7,826 bases of DNA, taken from positions 1-7,826 of the forward strand of contig JAIMAW010000018.1 of NCBI GenBank assembly GCA_023511755.1. The letters are read 5' to 3'. A program made the position numbers and the translations under genes. The stretch comes from Candidatus Pacearchaeota archaeon. GTDB taxonomy: Archaea > Nanobdellota > Nanobdellia > Pacearchaeales > UBA284. The notes under the pieces are model-generated. The model was not told the DNA's origin and did no database searches. It saw nothing but the letters and a program-made list of their open reading frames with translations. The first letter of the stretch is position 1. Each line of letters starts with the position of its first letter. Shown here in pieces: positions 1-5,341 of this stretch.

Positions 1-96
1 CCCCCCCCCCCCCCCTTTTTTTTTTTAATGATAGGGGGACCACCGAGATCTACAGCGTAGAGTTCGTAGGAAGCGGGAGATGGGTTTATGTGAGAT
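1..96. other. Sequencing adapter artefact (Illumina P5 plus Nextera/Tn5), not genomic
   Basis: Bases 1-15 are all C and 16-26 all T. Bases 27-55 match the 29-nt Illumina P5 sequence without gaps, differing at 34, 37 and 55 (C read as G each time). Bases 56-63 occupy the 8-nt i5 index slot. Bases 64-96 align without gaps to the 33-nt Nextera read-1 adapter, including the Tn5 mosaic end (78-96), with about 23 of 33 positions identical. The T run fits the poly-T spacer of the flow-cell primer. The C run, read as G on the opposite strand, fits dark cycles of two-colour chemistry after read-through of a short insert. Adapter sequences are recalled from general knowledge. The exact junction with genome is uncertain by a few bases. 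Confidence 0.95.
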
Positions 97-649
97 GATG
101 AGTATTTGTACTGCTTTGCTTGGCTCTTTTTGTAATTTTTTTCTCTTTCTCTTCTACTGTTTTCTTTAATAACAAATGTTCAATGGCAGAAGCTGTCTGA
201 CTTGCTATGGCAGTTAGAATCTTCAAGGTGCTTAATTGGAAATTCCGGTACTGAGCCATGATTACGATAGCACCGAGGGGACCACTATAGGACATTAGGG
301 GGACACTTATCATGCTCCTGATATTAAATCTTCTAAGCCTTGTGTTGGGTCTCGTCTGCCTCAAAAATATCGGAGAGGCGCTTTTTGTGGTGTCTTCTGT
401 GATGACCCTCAAAATATCCTTGAATGCCGGGGGTAATTCGATGTTTGGGATGCTCTTTATTTCGATATTGTCCCCTCTCTGAAGCATTAAAAAAATTAGA
501 GCAACACGCAACTCTTTATTGATAATCCTCATTAATTTTGTGATAAGGACGTCTAAATTGTCTGTAGAGTGCACTAACCTAGTTATACTCTTGAGTACAC
601 GCAATTCCTTAGTCGTATGAACAAGTCGCTTGATTACTTCCTCTGCCAT
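97..649 (-). CDS. GAF-domain protein, 3' end missing
   Basis: The frame from the ATG at 647-649 gives about 184 genomic residues. Residues 1-20 form a short helix. Residues ~20-160 look like a GAF domain: an N-terminal helix, a hydrophobic strand at 49-56 (VALIFLML), a central strand at 114-118 (SVPLM), a glycine turn and strand at 123-131 (GPLGAIVIM), then the closing helix at 139-160 (LSTLKILTAIASQTASAIEH). Residues 160-180 are a charged, coiled-coil-like helix of the kind that links GAF to a following domain. GAF domains are small-molecule or signal sensors; the ligand cannot be told here. The apparent stop at 86-88 and the last three residues are encoded by adapter, so the true C-terminus, perhaps a kinase or other output domain, is lost. 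There is no signal peptide or membrane segment, so it is probably cytoplasmic. It has its own TATA box. Confidence 0.8.
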
Positions 650-669
650 GAAAACTACAGGAAAAAAGA

Positions 670-679
670 CTTTATAAAG
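670..679 (-). promoter_or_regulatory. TATA box of the GAF gene
   Basis: The palindromic CTTTATAAAG is centred about 25 bp upstream of the GAF start codon at 649. This is the archaeal TBP-box spacing expected if transcription starts at or next to the ATG, giving a leaderless message. No Shine-Dalgarno sequence lies between them. Confidence 0.65.
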
Positions 680-713
680 CTTTCTATTTGTTACTATTGA
701 TTAGTTACACTAA

Positions 714-1169
714 TTATTGAAGTGGGATACGCCTCTCTTTTGGGAGGAAATTCAACAGTTTCTCGTTAGTAGCTTTGCCGCAGCCAAGGATATCTTGCAT
801 ATATTTAATTAAGAAGTAACCCTTTTTGCCTGTTTTTTTATCAATGTCGCGACCAGAGAGCCACTCTTTTGCTTCCTTTTCCGTAAGCTCGATAAATTCC
901 CTAGAGTCTCGGCCGTACAGAATAGAAGCATCAAAACTTAACCTAAACTCATTGACTTTAGAAAATGCGAAATACAACCCAATAGAATCAATTGTGAGGA
1001 TCCTGTCTAAGGTTACTAGATCATTAGCGCCCAGGTTCCCTGTATAAATCCTTACCTTGTCTTTAGCCTGCTTAATAAGGTGGAAGGGGATATCGAGTTT
1101 AAAGCCAAAATTTTTACTAACTATTTCTTTAATTTTCTCTTTATCATTTCTTTTCAATATTTCAATCAT
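714..1169 (-). CDS. Stand-alone RsmF-type PUA-like RNA-binding protein
   Basis: This 151-aa basic protein has no signal peptide. The C-terminal third carries the features of the PUA-like domain that ends RsmF-type rRNA m5C methyltransferases: a helix 'LTEKEAKEWLSGRDID' (95-110), then 'GYFLIKY' (117-123), 'LGCGKA' (128-133), and 'LLNFLPKERR' (138-147), matching the family pattern G[WY]-hhh-Y ... LGxGKxxNxxLxNxLPKxxR. In E. coli RsmF this module is fused to the catalytic domain. Here it is a separate gene 26 nt downstream of the methyltransferase on the same strand, with no TATA box in the gap, so the two are probably co-transcribed. The likely role is to help the methyltransferase bind or position RNA during ribosome (or tRNA) maturation. 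The N-terminal ~80 residues are less clear. Archaeal relatives are annotated as NOL1/NOP2/fmu-family ribosome biogenesis proteins. No Shine-Dalgarno is visible. Confidence 0.75.
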   Translation of the reverse strand: MIEILKRNDKEKIKEIVSKNFGFKLDIPFHLIKQAKDKVRIYTGNLGANDLVTLDRILTIDSIGLYFAFSKVNEFRLSFDASILYGRDSREFIELTEKEAKEWLSGRDIDKKTGKKGYFLIKYMQDILGCGKATNEKLLNFLPKERRIPLQ

Positions 1170-1195
1170 TTTGAATTGCTATTTTTCATTTGATT

Positions 1196-2131
1196 TTACA
1201 ATTTTCTCAATTTAGCAATAAAAAAACCTTCAGTATCGTTGTCTTGAGGCCAGATTCTTACACATTTTTTAAGCTCTTGGTCGAGTTGGGAACCTTGCCA
1301 CTCTGTTAGACCAGGCCTTGTCTTAAGTGGTAACAAGACCTGCTCAAGCTTGACCTCAAAATTTTTTAATACAAAATCCACAACAAGCTCGTTTTCTTCA
1401 GGAGCATGGGTACAAGTGCTATAAACAATAATGCCTTGCGGCCTTAGACATTCTAGGGCGGCTACCATAAGTTTCTTTTGCATTCTAGCCAACCCTTGAA
1501 TCATATTCAGATTCCATATCTTTAAAGTTGCTGGACTCGAACGTAGCGTCCCTTCGCCAGAGCAGGGCGCATCCACAAGGATCTTGTCAAAGAAAAAACC
1601 TGCTCTAGCAAGAATTTTACAAAGCACGATGCCGTTCATCCTTGTTGTAATTGTATTTGTAACACCACACCTTCCAAGGTTTGAATTCAGGGCCCTTAGC
1701 CTATCAATCCTGATATCATTTGCGATTATCGTACCCCTGTTTTGCATCATCATTGCCATCTGTGTCGTTTTTGAGCCCGGGGCCGCGCACAAATCAAGAA
1801 CAAGTTCATCTGCCTTGGGTCCGAGAACAAGGGGGGGCATCATACTAGCTAGCTCTTGGACGTAGTAATAACCCAGTTGATGTTCTAACGACTTGCCTAG
1901 CTCGCCTGGCAACAGACTAGAATGGATTGTGAATGCTTCTGGGAGCCCTTCAATCGGTTGCTCCACTTTCCATTTTTTTTCTAGTCTTTTCCTGAGTTCT
2001 CTTGGTGCGATTTTAATAGTGTTCGCTCTAACTGAAGGCACGAGAGGTTTCTTAGAATACTCAAAAAAATCCTCAATTTCTATGCCAAGCATTTCTTTCA
2101 TCCGTTCATAGAATAATTTTTTGGGCTGCAT
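1196..2131 (-). CDS. Nol1/Nop2/Sun-family RNA cytosine-C5 methyltransferase
   Basis: An S-adenosylmethionine-dependent RNA m5C methyltransferase of the NSUN/RsmB/RsmF fold. The frame is open from a TTG at 2161 (321 aa). In that numbering the motifs are: SAM-binding motif I 'DLCAAPGSKTTQ' (123-134), acidic 'NDI' (148-150), motif IV 'DAPCSGEGT' (197-205, C200 for product release), motif VI 'STCT' (248-251, C250 the catalytic nucleophile) and the C-terminal 'EGFFIAKL' (311-318). All key residues are present. I place the start at the ATG at 2131 (residue 11, 'MQPKKLFYERMKE', 311 aa). The promoter's TATA box lies only ~5 bp upstream of the TTG, so the transcript should begin around 2140, and family N-termini start near this point. 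The RNA target (16S/23S rRNA or tRNA) cannot be read from the sequence. The adjacent PUA-like gene probably supplies the RNA-binding module. Confidence 0.93.
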   Translation of the reverse strand: MQPKKLFYERMKEMLGIEIEDFFEYSKKPLVPSVRANTIKIAPRELRKRLEKKWKVEQPIEGLPEAFTIHSSLLPGELGKSLEHQLGYYYVQELASMMPPLVLGPKADELVLDLCAAPGSKTTQMAMMMQNRGTIIANDIRIDRLRALNSNLGRCGVTNTITTRMNGIVLCKILARAGFFFDKILVDAPCSGEGTLRSSPATLKIWNLNMIQGLARMQKKLMVAALECLRPQGIIVYSTCTHAPEENELVVDFVLKNFEVKLEQVLLPLKTRPGLTEWQGSQLDQELKKCVRIWPQDNDTEGFFIAKLRKL

Positions 2132-2162
2132 TTCTACTCGATTTTCATCAAAAGAACTCAAA

Positions 2163-2171
2163 ATTTATAAA
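2163..2171. promoter_or_regulatory. Shared divergent TATA box (methyltransferase and 81-aa gene)
   Basis: The near-palindrome TTTATAAA sits in the 61-bp gap between two divergent genes. On the plus strand it is centred ~25 bp before the ATG at 2193, giving a leaderless transcript. On the minus strand it would start transcription near 2140, about 9 nt before the ATG at 2131, and a purine-rich AAGAAGG stretch lies just upstream in BRE position. I see no second TATA box in the gap, so one TBP site may serve both directions. Confidence 0.6.
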
Positions 2172-2192
2172 CCTTCTTTTCATTAGCTACGT

Positions 2193-2438
2193 ATGAAAGT
2201 AAAAACACTAGACGAACTCATCGAAGGATTGAAGAAAAAAGGGGTAAGAATAGAGAGGATTAACCCTACGCATGTTGCGGATTTGTATAAAAGAGGAGAA
2301 TATCTTGGGCGGATTGTAAGCCGGAAGGGTGCCCATATAGTGAAATGGGATGAGAAAGCAGGGGTCTTAGAGCACGAGGAAATACTCCGTTATATTATCA
2401 AAAGTGGTTATGATGTTGACTTCTCCTACCTCCTGTAG
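2193..2438 (+). CDS. Hypothetical 81-aa protein
   Basis: I do not recognise this family. It is a small, charged, soluble protein with no cysteines, signal peptide or membrane segment. The predicted layout is a helix (residues 4-16, 'KTLDELIEGLKKK'), a strand-like 'VRIERI', a short helix 'VADLYKRGEYL', a basic strand pair around 'GRIVSRKGAHIVKWD', and a C-terminal helix 'HEEILRYIIKSGYD'. A compact alpha/beta fold is plausible. The well-placed TATA box 25 bp upstream and coherent amphipathic pattern support a real gene. Its divergent promoter shared with the rRNA/tRNA methyltransferase hints at a link to RNA or translation, but that is only context. Its last 41 bp overlap the tail of the convergent zinc-ribbon gene. 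Confidence 0.75.
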   Translation: MKVKTLDELIEGLKKKGVRIERINPTHVADLYKRGEYLGRIVSRKGAHIVKWDEKAGVLEHEEILRYIIKSGYDVDFSYLL

Positions 2439-2679
2439 TGTTCAACTTTCCTTTCCCTTTTGTTTTTTGCCCTTTTCCTGCTATGGTTGTTTCATTTAGA
2501 TTTATCTCTGGAAAGGCATAGCTCTGGAAATTACAATTCTTACACTTATAAACGGTCGGCAAGCCTAAGGCAGTCAGCCCACTCAGTGCTCCTTGGTGAC
2601 CTATCTCTATATTTATACTATTACATTTAGGACAGACCTTTATATAGAGCGGCTTAGATTTTCTCTCTTTGTTTTCCAT
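2398..2679 (-). CDS. Small zinc-ribbon protein with basic tail
   Basis: A 93-aa protein with a four-cysteine zinc ribbon: 'CPKC' (C16, C19) and 'CKNC' (C46, C49), separated by a 26-residue loop containing 'GALSGLTALGLP'. The core ends with 'AFPEI' (55-59), a pattern I associate with small archaeal (often DPANN) zinc-ribbon proteins of unknown function. Residues 60-93 form a lysine/glycine-rich, apparently disordered tail ('AGKGQKTKGKGKL') ending in a His/Asn-rich stretch. The last ~13 codons lie antisense to the 81-aa gene. The tail could bind nucleic acid, or could be an extension caused by a lost stop or a frameshift, since the ribbon core is complete without it. The start ATG at 2677-2679 has a TATA-like element 25 bp upstream. 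Confidence 0.75.
   Translation of the reverse strand: MENKERKSKPLYIKVCPKCNSINIEIGHQGALSGLTALGLPTVYKCKNCNFQSYAFPEINLNETTIAGKGQKTKGKGKLNTTGGRRSQHHNHF
2449..2468 (+). terminator. Possible T-tract terminator of the 81-aa gene
   Basis: Starting ~10 nt after the stop codon, the plus strand becomes pyrimidine-rich and ends with TTTTGTTTTTT (2458-2468). Archaeal RNA polymerase terminates at such T-runs without a hairpin. The same bases encode the lysine-rich tail of the zinc-ribbon protein on the other strand, so the composition may have a coding cause. Confidence 0.35.
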
Positions 2680-2700
2680 GGATATAGGAACCTAAACCTG

Positions 2701-2709
2701 TTTAAAAAA
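2701..2709 (-). promoter_or_regulatory. TATA-like element of the zinc-ribbon gene
   Basis: On the minus strand this reads TTTTTTAAA, centred 25-26 bp before the ATG at 2679, the same spacing as the other TATA boxes in the window. It predicts a leaderless message; no Shine-Dalgarno is seen. Confidence 0.5.
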
Positions 2710-2715
2710 CAATCG

Positions 2716-2763
2716 TCTCTTTAGATATAACAAATTTTAAATAACCATGTTCCCTTTAGATAT
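2716..2763 (+). repeat. 13-bp direct repeat in the SMC upstream region
   Basis: TCTCTTTAGATAT (2716-2728) and TCCCTTTAGATAT (2751-2763) match at 12 of 13 positions, 35 bp start to start. They flank the best TATA candidate for SMC. They could be paired sites for a regulator, but in AT-rich DNA chance is possible. Confidence 0.35.
2735..2743 (+). promoter_or_regulatory. Candidate TATA box of the SMC gene
   Basis: TTTTAAATA is the closest match to an archaeal TATA box upstream of SMC. It would start transcription near 2765 and leave a leader of ~55 nt. A weaker alternative, ATACAAAAA at 2784-2792, would give a much shorter leader. Neither is certain. Confidence 0.35.
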
Positions 2764-2819
2764 CGACGAAAAACAAAAGAGAGATACAAAAAGTAGGTTA
2801 CGAGTAATGTAAATAAAAA

Positions 2820-5249
2820 ATGCCTTACATAAAAAAGTTACAATTACAGGGTTTCAAATCTTTTGCTAAACCAACAGAGATTTTGTTTAACAGAGGACTC
2901 AATGTTATTGTTGGGCCCAATGGAAGCGGTAAGAGTAACCTTGCTGACGCAATTTGTTTTGTTCTTGGAAGACGAAGAATGAAGAGCTTGAGGGCGGAAA
3001 GAAGTGCAAACCTAATTTATCACGGTGGGAAAGAGGGCAAACCTTCTCAGTTTGCCAAGGTAAACATGCTCTTCGACATCAACGATGGTGTTTTTGTGTT
3101 ACCAGAACCCGCAAAAGAAGTGGAAATAACTCGCATTGTAAAGAAAGACGGAACGAGCATTTACAAGATCAATGGCCGTACAAAAACAAGACAGGAAATA
3201 CTCGACTTGTTAGCGCAAGCCGGAATTGATCCTGATGGTTTCAACATAATCTTGCAGGCAGAAATAAATACGATAATTAATATGCATCCCGAGGAAAAGC
3301 GGGGGATAATCGAAGAGATAGCGGGGATAAGTGTTTATGAAACAAGGAAAGAGAAATCACTGCATGAACTTGAAAAGACCGAAGAAAGACTAAAAGAGGT
3401 AAGAGTTACTTTGAATGAGCGGGCGGCATATATGCGGAATCTGGAGAAAGAGAAAGAGCAGGCAGAAAAATATGAGAGATTAAAAAGACAGATAAGAAAA
3501 GATAAGGCGGCTTTGGTATTCAAAAAAGTAAAAGAAAGAGGAAACGAGAGCAAAAAATTGGGCAATAGGCTGGAGGAAAAGAAGGAGGCTCTTGCTAGAA
3601 CGCATGATAAGATAAATGCCATCCAAAAGAGAATTATTGACCTGGATAAACAAGTCCAGGAGATTAACGAACATATAGAAAAAAAATCTGGGTTTGAACA
3701 GGAAAAACTTTTCCATGAAATTTCTGAAGTTCGTTCTGCTTCTGCTGTTATAGACGTCAAGATAGAAAATTACAAGGAACAGTTGAAGGCAATTAATAGG
3801 AGAATCGAGCAGCTTAAAATAGATGAGATAAGAATAGGACAAGAGATAAAGCAGCTGGAACAAGAAAAGTCGAGGCAAAAGGAACAAAAGCTTAATGCCC
3901 AGGATTTCAAGAGGGAGGTGCTAAAGGCTGCTGTGAAAATGAAAGATGAAAGTAAAAAGTTGGAGGAGATATTTTTAGATTTATTTGAAAAGGTGAGACA
4001 GAGGCGGGTTAGAATAGACGACTTAATAAGGCAGAATAAAATTAAGGACATTCACGATGAAGTCAATGCTCTGGTGTATTATCTTGAAGAAATTGCGCCA
4101 GAACTGAACAAAGCGTCGAAAAAAACAGCGGAGATTGTTGAGGAGCTTGGGAAGCTGCAAATTGGAGAGGAGGACAAAAGGAATATCAATTTAGAAATAG
4201 AACTCGCCCACAAGGAGATGGCAAGAATCGCCGAGATTATCAAGAAAAGTTTACAGGAGAAGGGCGACTTCGAGAAATTGGTGAAAGAAATGATAGCCGA
4301 GAGCGAGAAAAAGAAAAAGGCTATTCTTGAGAAGGAGAAAATTGAGAAGAAACTAAGAGAGACCTTTGACAAGCTGCTCTTGAAGAAAAGTCAGTTGCAG
4401 GGGTTGATCAAACAACAAGAGATAATGGTAAAGGCAGAAGAAGCAAGGGCGAGGGAGATAGAAAATGACATCAACACGATAAACATAATGAAAGCTAGAG
4501 TTGATGCTGAAGCAGAGGTGGCTTTGTCAGAGATGAGAGAATATGAAGATTTGAAAGAGGACCTAGAAAAGATGAGTATTGGAAGCATAGAGGAAATCGA
4601 GACGAGAATTGAAAAAAATGAAAGAGCTCTCAGGGAGATGGGGAATGTTAACCTCAAGGCACTCGAGGTTTATGATAAGATTAAGGCAGATTACCAGGAG
4701 ATAGAAATGAAAGTAAGTAAGCTCGAAGAAGAAAAGCAGGAGATCTTGAAGATTATAGAGGAGGTCGACAAAAAGAAAAAACAAGCGTTTATGCAAGCTT
4801 TTAATGCCATAAATGAATTCTTCTCGGCCAACTTTGCTGCTCTGAGCAATAAAGGGTATGCCTTCTTAGAATTGGAGAATAAACAGGATCCCTTCTCTGG
4901 CGGCCTTAACATAGTACTGAAGCTTGCGAAGGGTAAGTATATGGATGCTGAGGAGCTTAGCGGCGGGGAGAAAGTTATAGTTTCGCTTGCATTAATCTTC
5001 GCTATACAAAAATATAAGCCTTATTGCTTCTATATTTTTGATGAAATCGACCCCGCACTCGACAAGAGAAATAGCGAGATGTTAGCGAGCATATTAAGGA
5101 AAAATGTTCAAAACAGTCAGTGCATTATTATAACCCACAATGATGCTGTAATCAACAACGCAGATGTGCTTTATGGGGCTACGATGCAAGAGGGCATTAG
5201 TAAGATCTTGAGTCTGAAGTTTGAGAATTCAAATAATCCTAAGGGTTGA
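2820..5249 (+). CDS. smc: SMC-family chromosome structure ATPase lacking a hinge domain
   Basis: An ABC-type ATPase of the SMC family, expected to act on chromosome organisation or segregation as a DNA-embracing dimer. N-terminal lobe: 'GFKSF' (11-15), Walker A 'GPNGSGKS' (32-39), 'LGRRR' with downstream basic residues, and Q-loop 'ILQAEIN' (Q146), then 'EEIAGISVYETRKEK'. C-terminal lobe: 'MGNVNLKALEVYD', signature 'LSGGEK' (713-718), Walker B 'FYIFDE' (D741, E742), D-loop 'ALDKRN' and H-loop 'ITHND' (H773). All catalytic residues are present. Residues ~175-395 and ~435-655 are long charged coiled-coil arms. At 809 aa it is well short of the usual ~1,150-1,200 aa: no ~150-aa glycine-containing hinge and no CxxC hook is present, and the arms meet around P427. 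The start fits the family N-terminus. No scpA-like gene follows; the next gene is convergent. Rad50 or RecN is less likely, given the overall SMC motifs. Confidence 0.92.
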   Translation: MPYIKKLQLQGFKSFAKPTEILFNRGLNVIVGPNGSGKSNLADAICFVLGRRRMKSLRAERSANLIYHGGKEGKPSQFAKVNMLFDINDGVFVLPEPAKEVEITRIVKKDGTSIYKINGRTKTRQEILDLLAQAGIDPDGFNIILQAEINTIINMHPEEKRGIIEEIAGISVYETRKEKSLHELEKTEERLKEVRVTLNERAAYMRNLEKEKEQAEKYERLKRQIRKDKAALVFKKVKERGNESKKLGNRLEEKKEALARTHDKINAIQKRIIDLDKQVQEINEHIEKKSGFEQEKLFHEISEVRSASAVIDVKIENYKEQLKAINRRIEQLKIDEIRIGQEIKQLEQEKSRQKEQKLNAQDFKREVLKAAVKMKDESKKLEEIFLDLFEKVRQRRVRIDDLIRQNKIKDIHDEVNALVYYLEEIAPELNKASKKTAEIVEELGKLQIGEEDKRNINLEIELAHKEMARIAEIIKKSLQEKGDFEKLVKEMIAESEKKKKAILEKEKIEKKLRETFDKLLLKKSQLQGLIKQQEIMVKAEEARAREIENDINTINIMKARVDAEAEVALSEMREYEDLKEDLEKMSIGSIEEIETRIEKNERALREMGNVNLKALEVYDKIKADYQEIEMKVSKLEEEKQEILKIIEEVDKKKKQAFMQAFNAINEFFSANFAALSNKGYAFLELENKQDPFSGGLNIVLKLAKGKYMDAEELSGGEKVIVSLALIFAIQKYKPYCFYIFDEIDPALDKRNSEMLASILRKNVQNSQCIIITHNDAVINNADVLYGATMQEGISKILSLKFENSNNPKG

Positions 5250-5270
5250 ACAAAATTTCTGGCTATTCCT

Positions 5271-5289
5271 GAGAATCCGCAAGAATCTC
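5271..5289. terminator. Small hairpin between convergent genes
   Basis: GAGAATC and GAATCTC pair at 6 of 7 positions around a 5-nt loop (5278-5282), 22 bp after the SMC stop. It is followed by no T-run on either strand, so a role in ending or stabilising transcripts is only suggested by its position. Confidence 0.25.
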
Positions 5290-5300
5290 CAAATGGCTAT

Positions 5301-5341
5301 CAACAACCAAACCTCATTTCTTCTTACCTTTGTGGTTGTTG
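5301..5341. repeat. 9-bp perfect inverted repeat at the 3' end of the surface gene
   Basis: CAACAACCA (5301-5309) and TGGTTGTTG (5333-5341) are exact reverse complements, 23 nt apart, straddling the stop codon of the surface-protein gene. They could form a 3' stem in its mRNA. Half of the repeat encodes the Asn-rich tail, so coincidence is possible. Confidence 0.3.

Noticed and set aside
1..26. C15/T11 run as a genuine G-quadruplex, triplex or telomere-like end
   Set aside because: It directly abuts a P5 adapter match and is explained by the flow-cell poly-T spacer and dark-cycle base calls.
700..714. ATTAGT-TAC-ACTAAT inverted repeat near the stop of the PUA-like gene as terminator
   Set aside because: A six-bp A/T-rich stem without a following T-run is expected by chance in this composition.
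3335..4912. Long open frames on the minus strand across the SMC gene
   Set aside because: They are Ser/Phe/Leu-rich antisense shadows of the Lys/Glu-rich coiled coil, with no motif or promoter of their own.
2820..5249. SMC gene as a truncated or frameshifted pseudogene
   Set aside because: One frame runs uninterrupted with both ATPase lobes and all catalytic motifs, and the arms are of equal length, so it looks like a designed short form rather than decay.
2820..5249. Rad50 or RecN identity
   Set aside because: No CxxC hook, and the N-lobe 'GFKSF', 'LQAEIN', 'EEIAGI' and C-lobe 'GNVNLKA' motifs are SMC-type.
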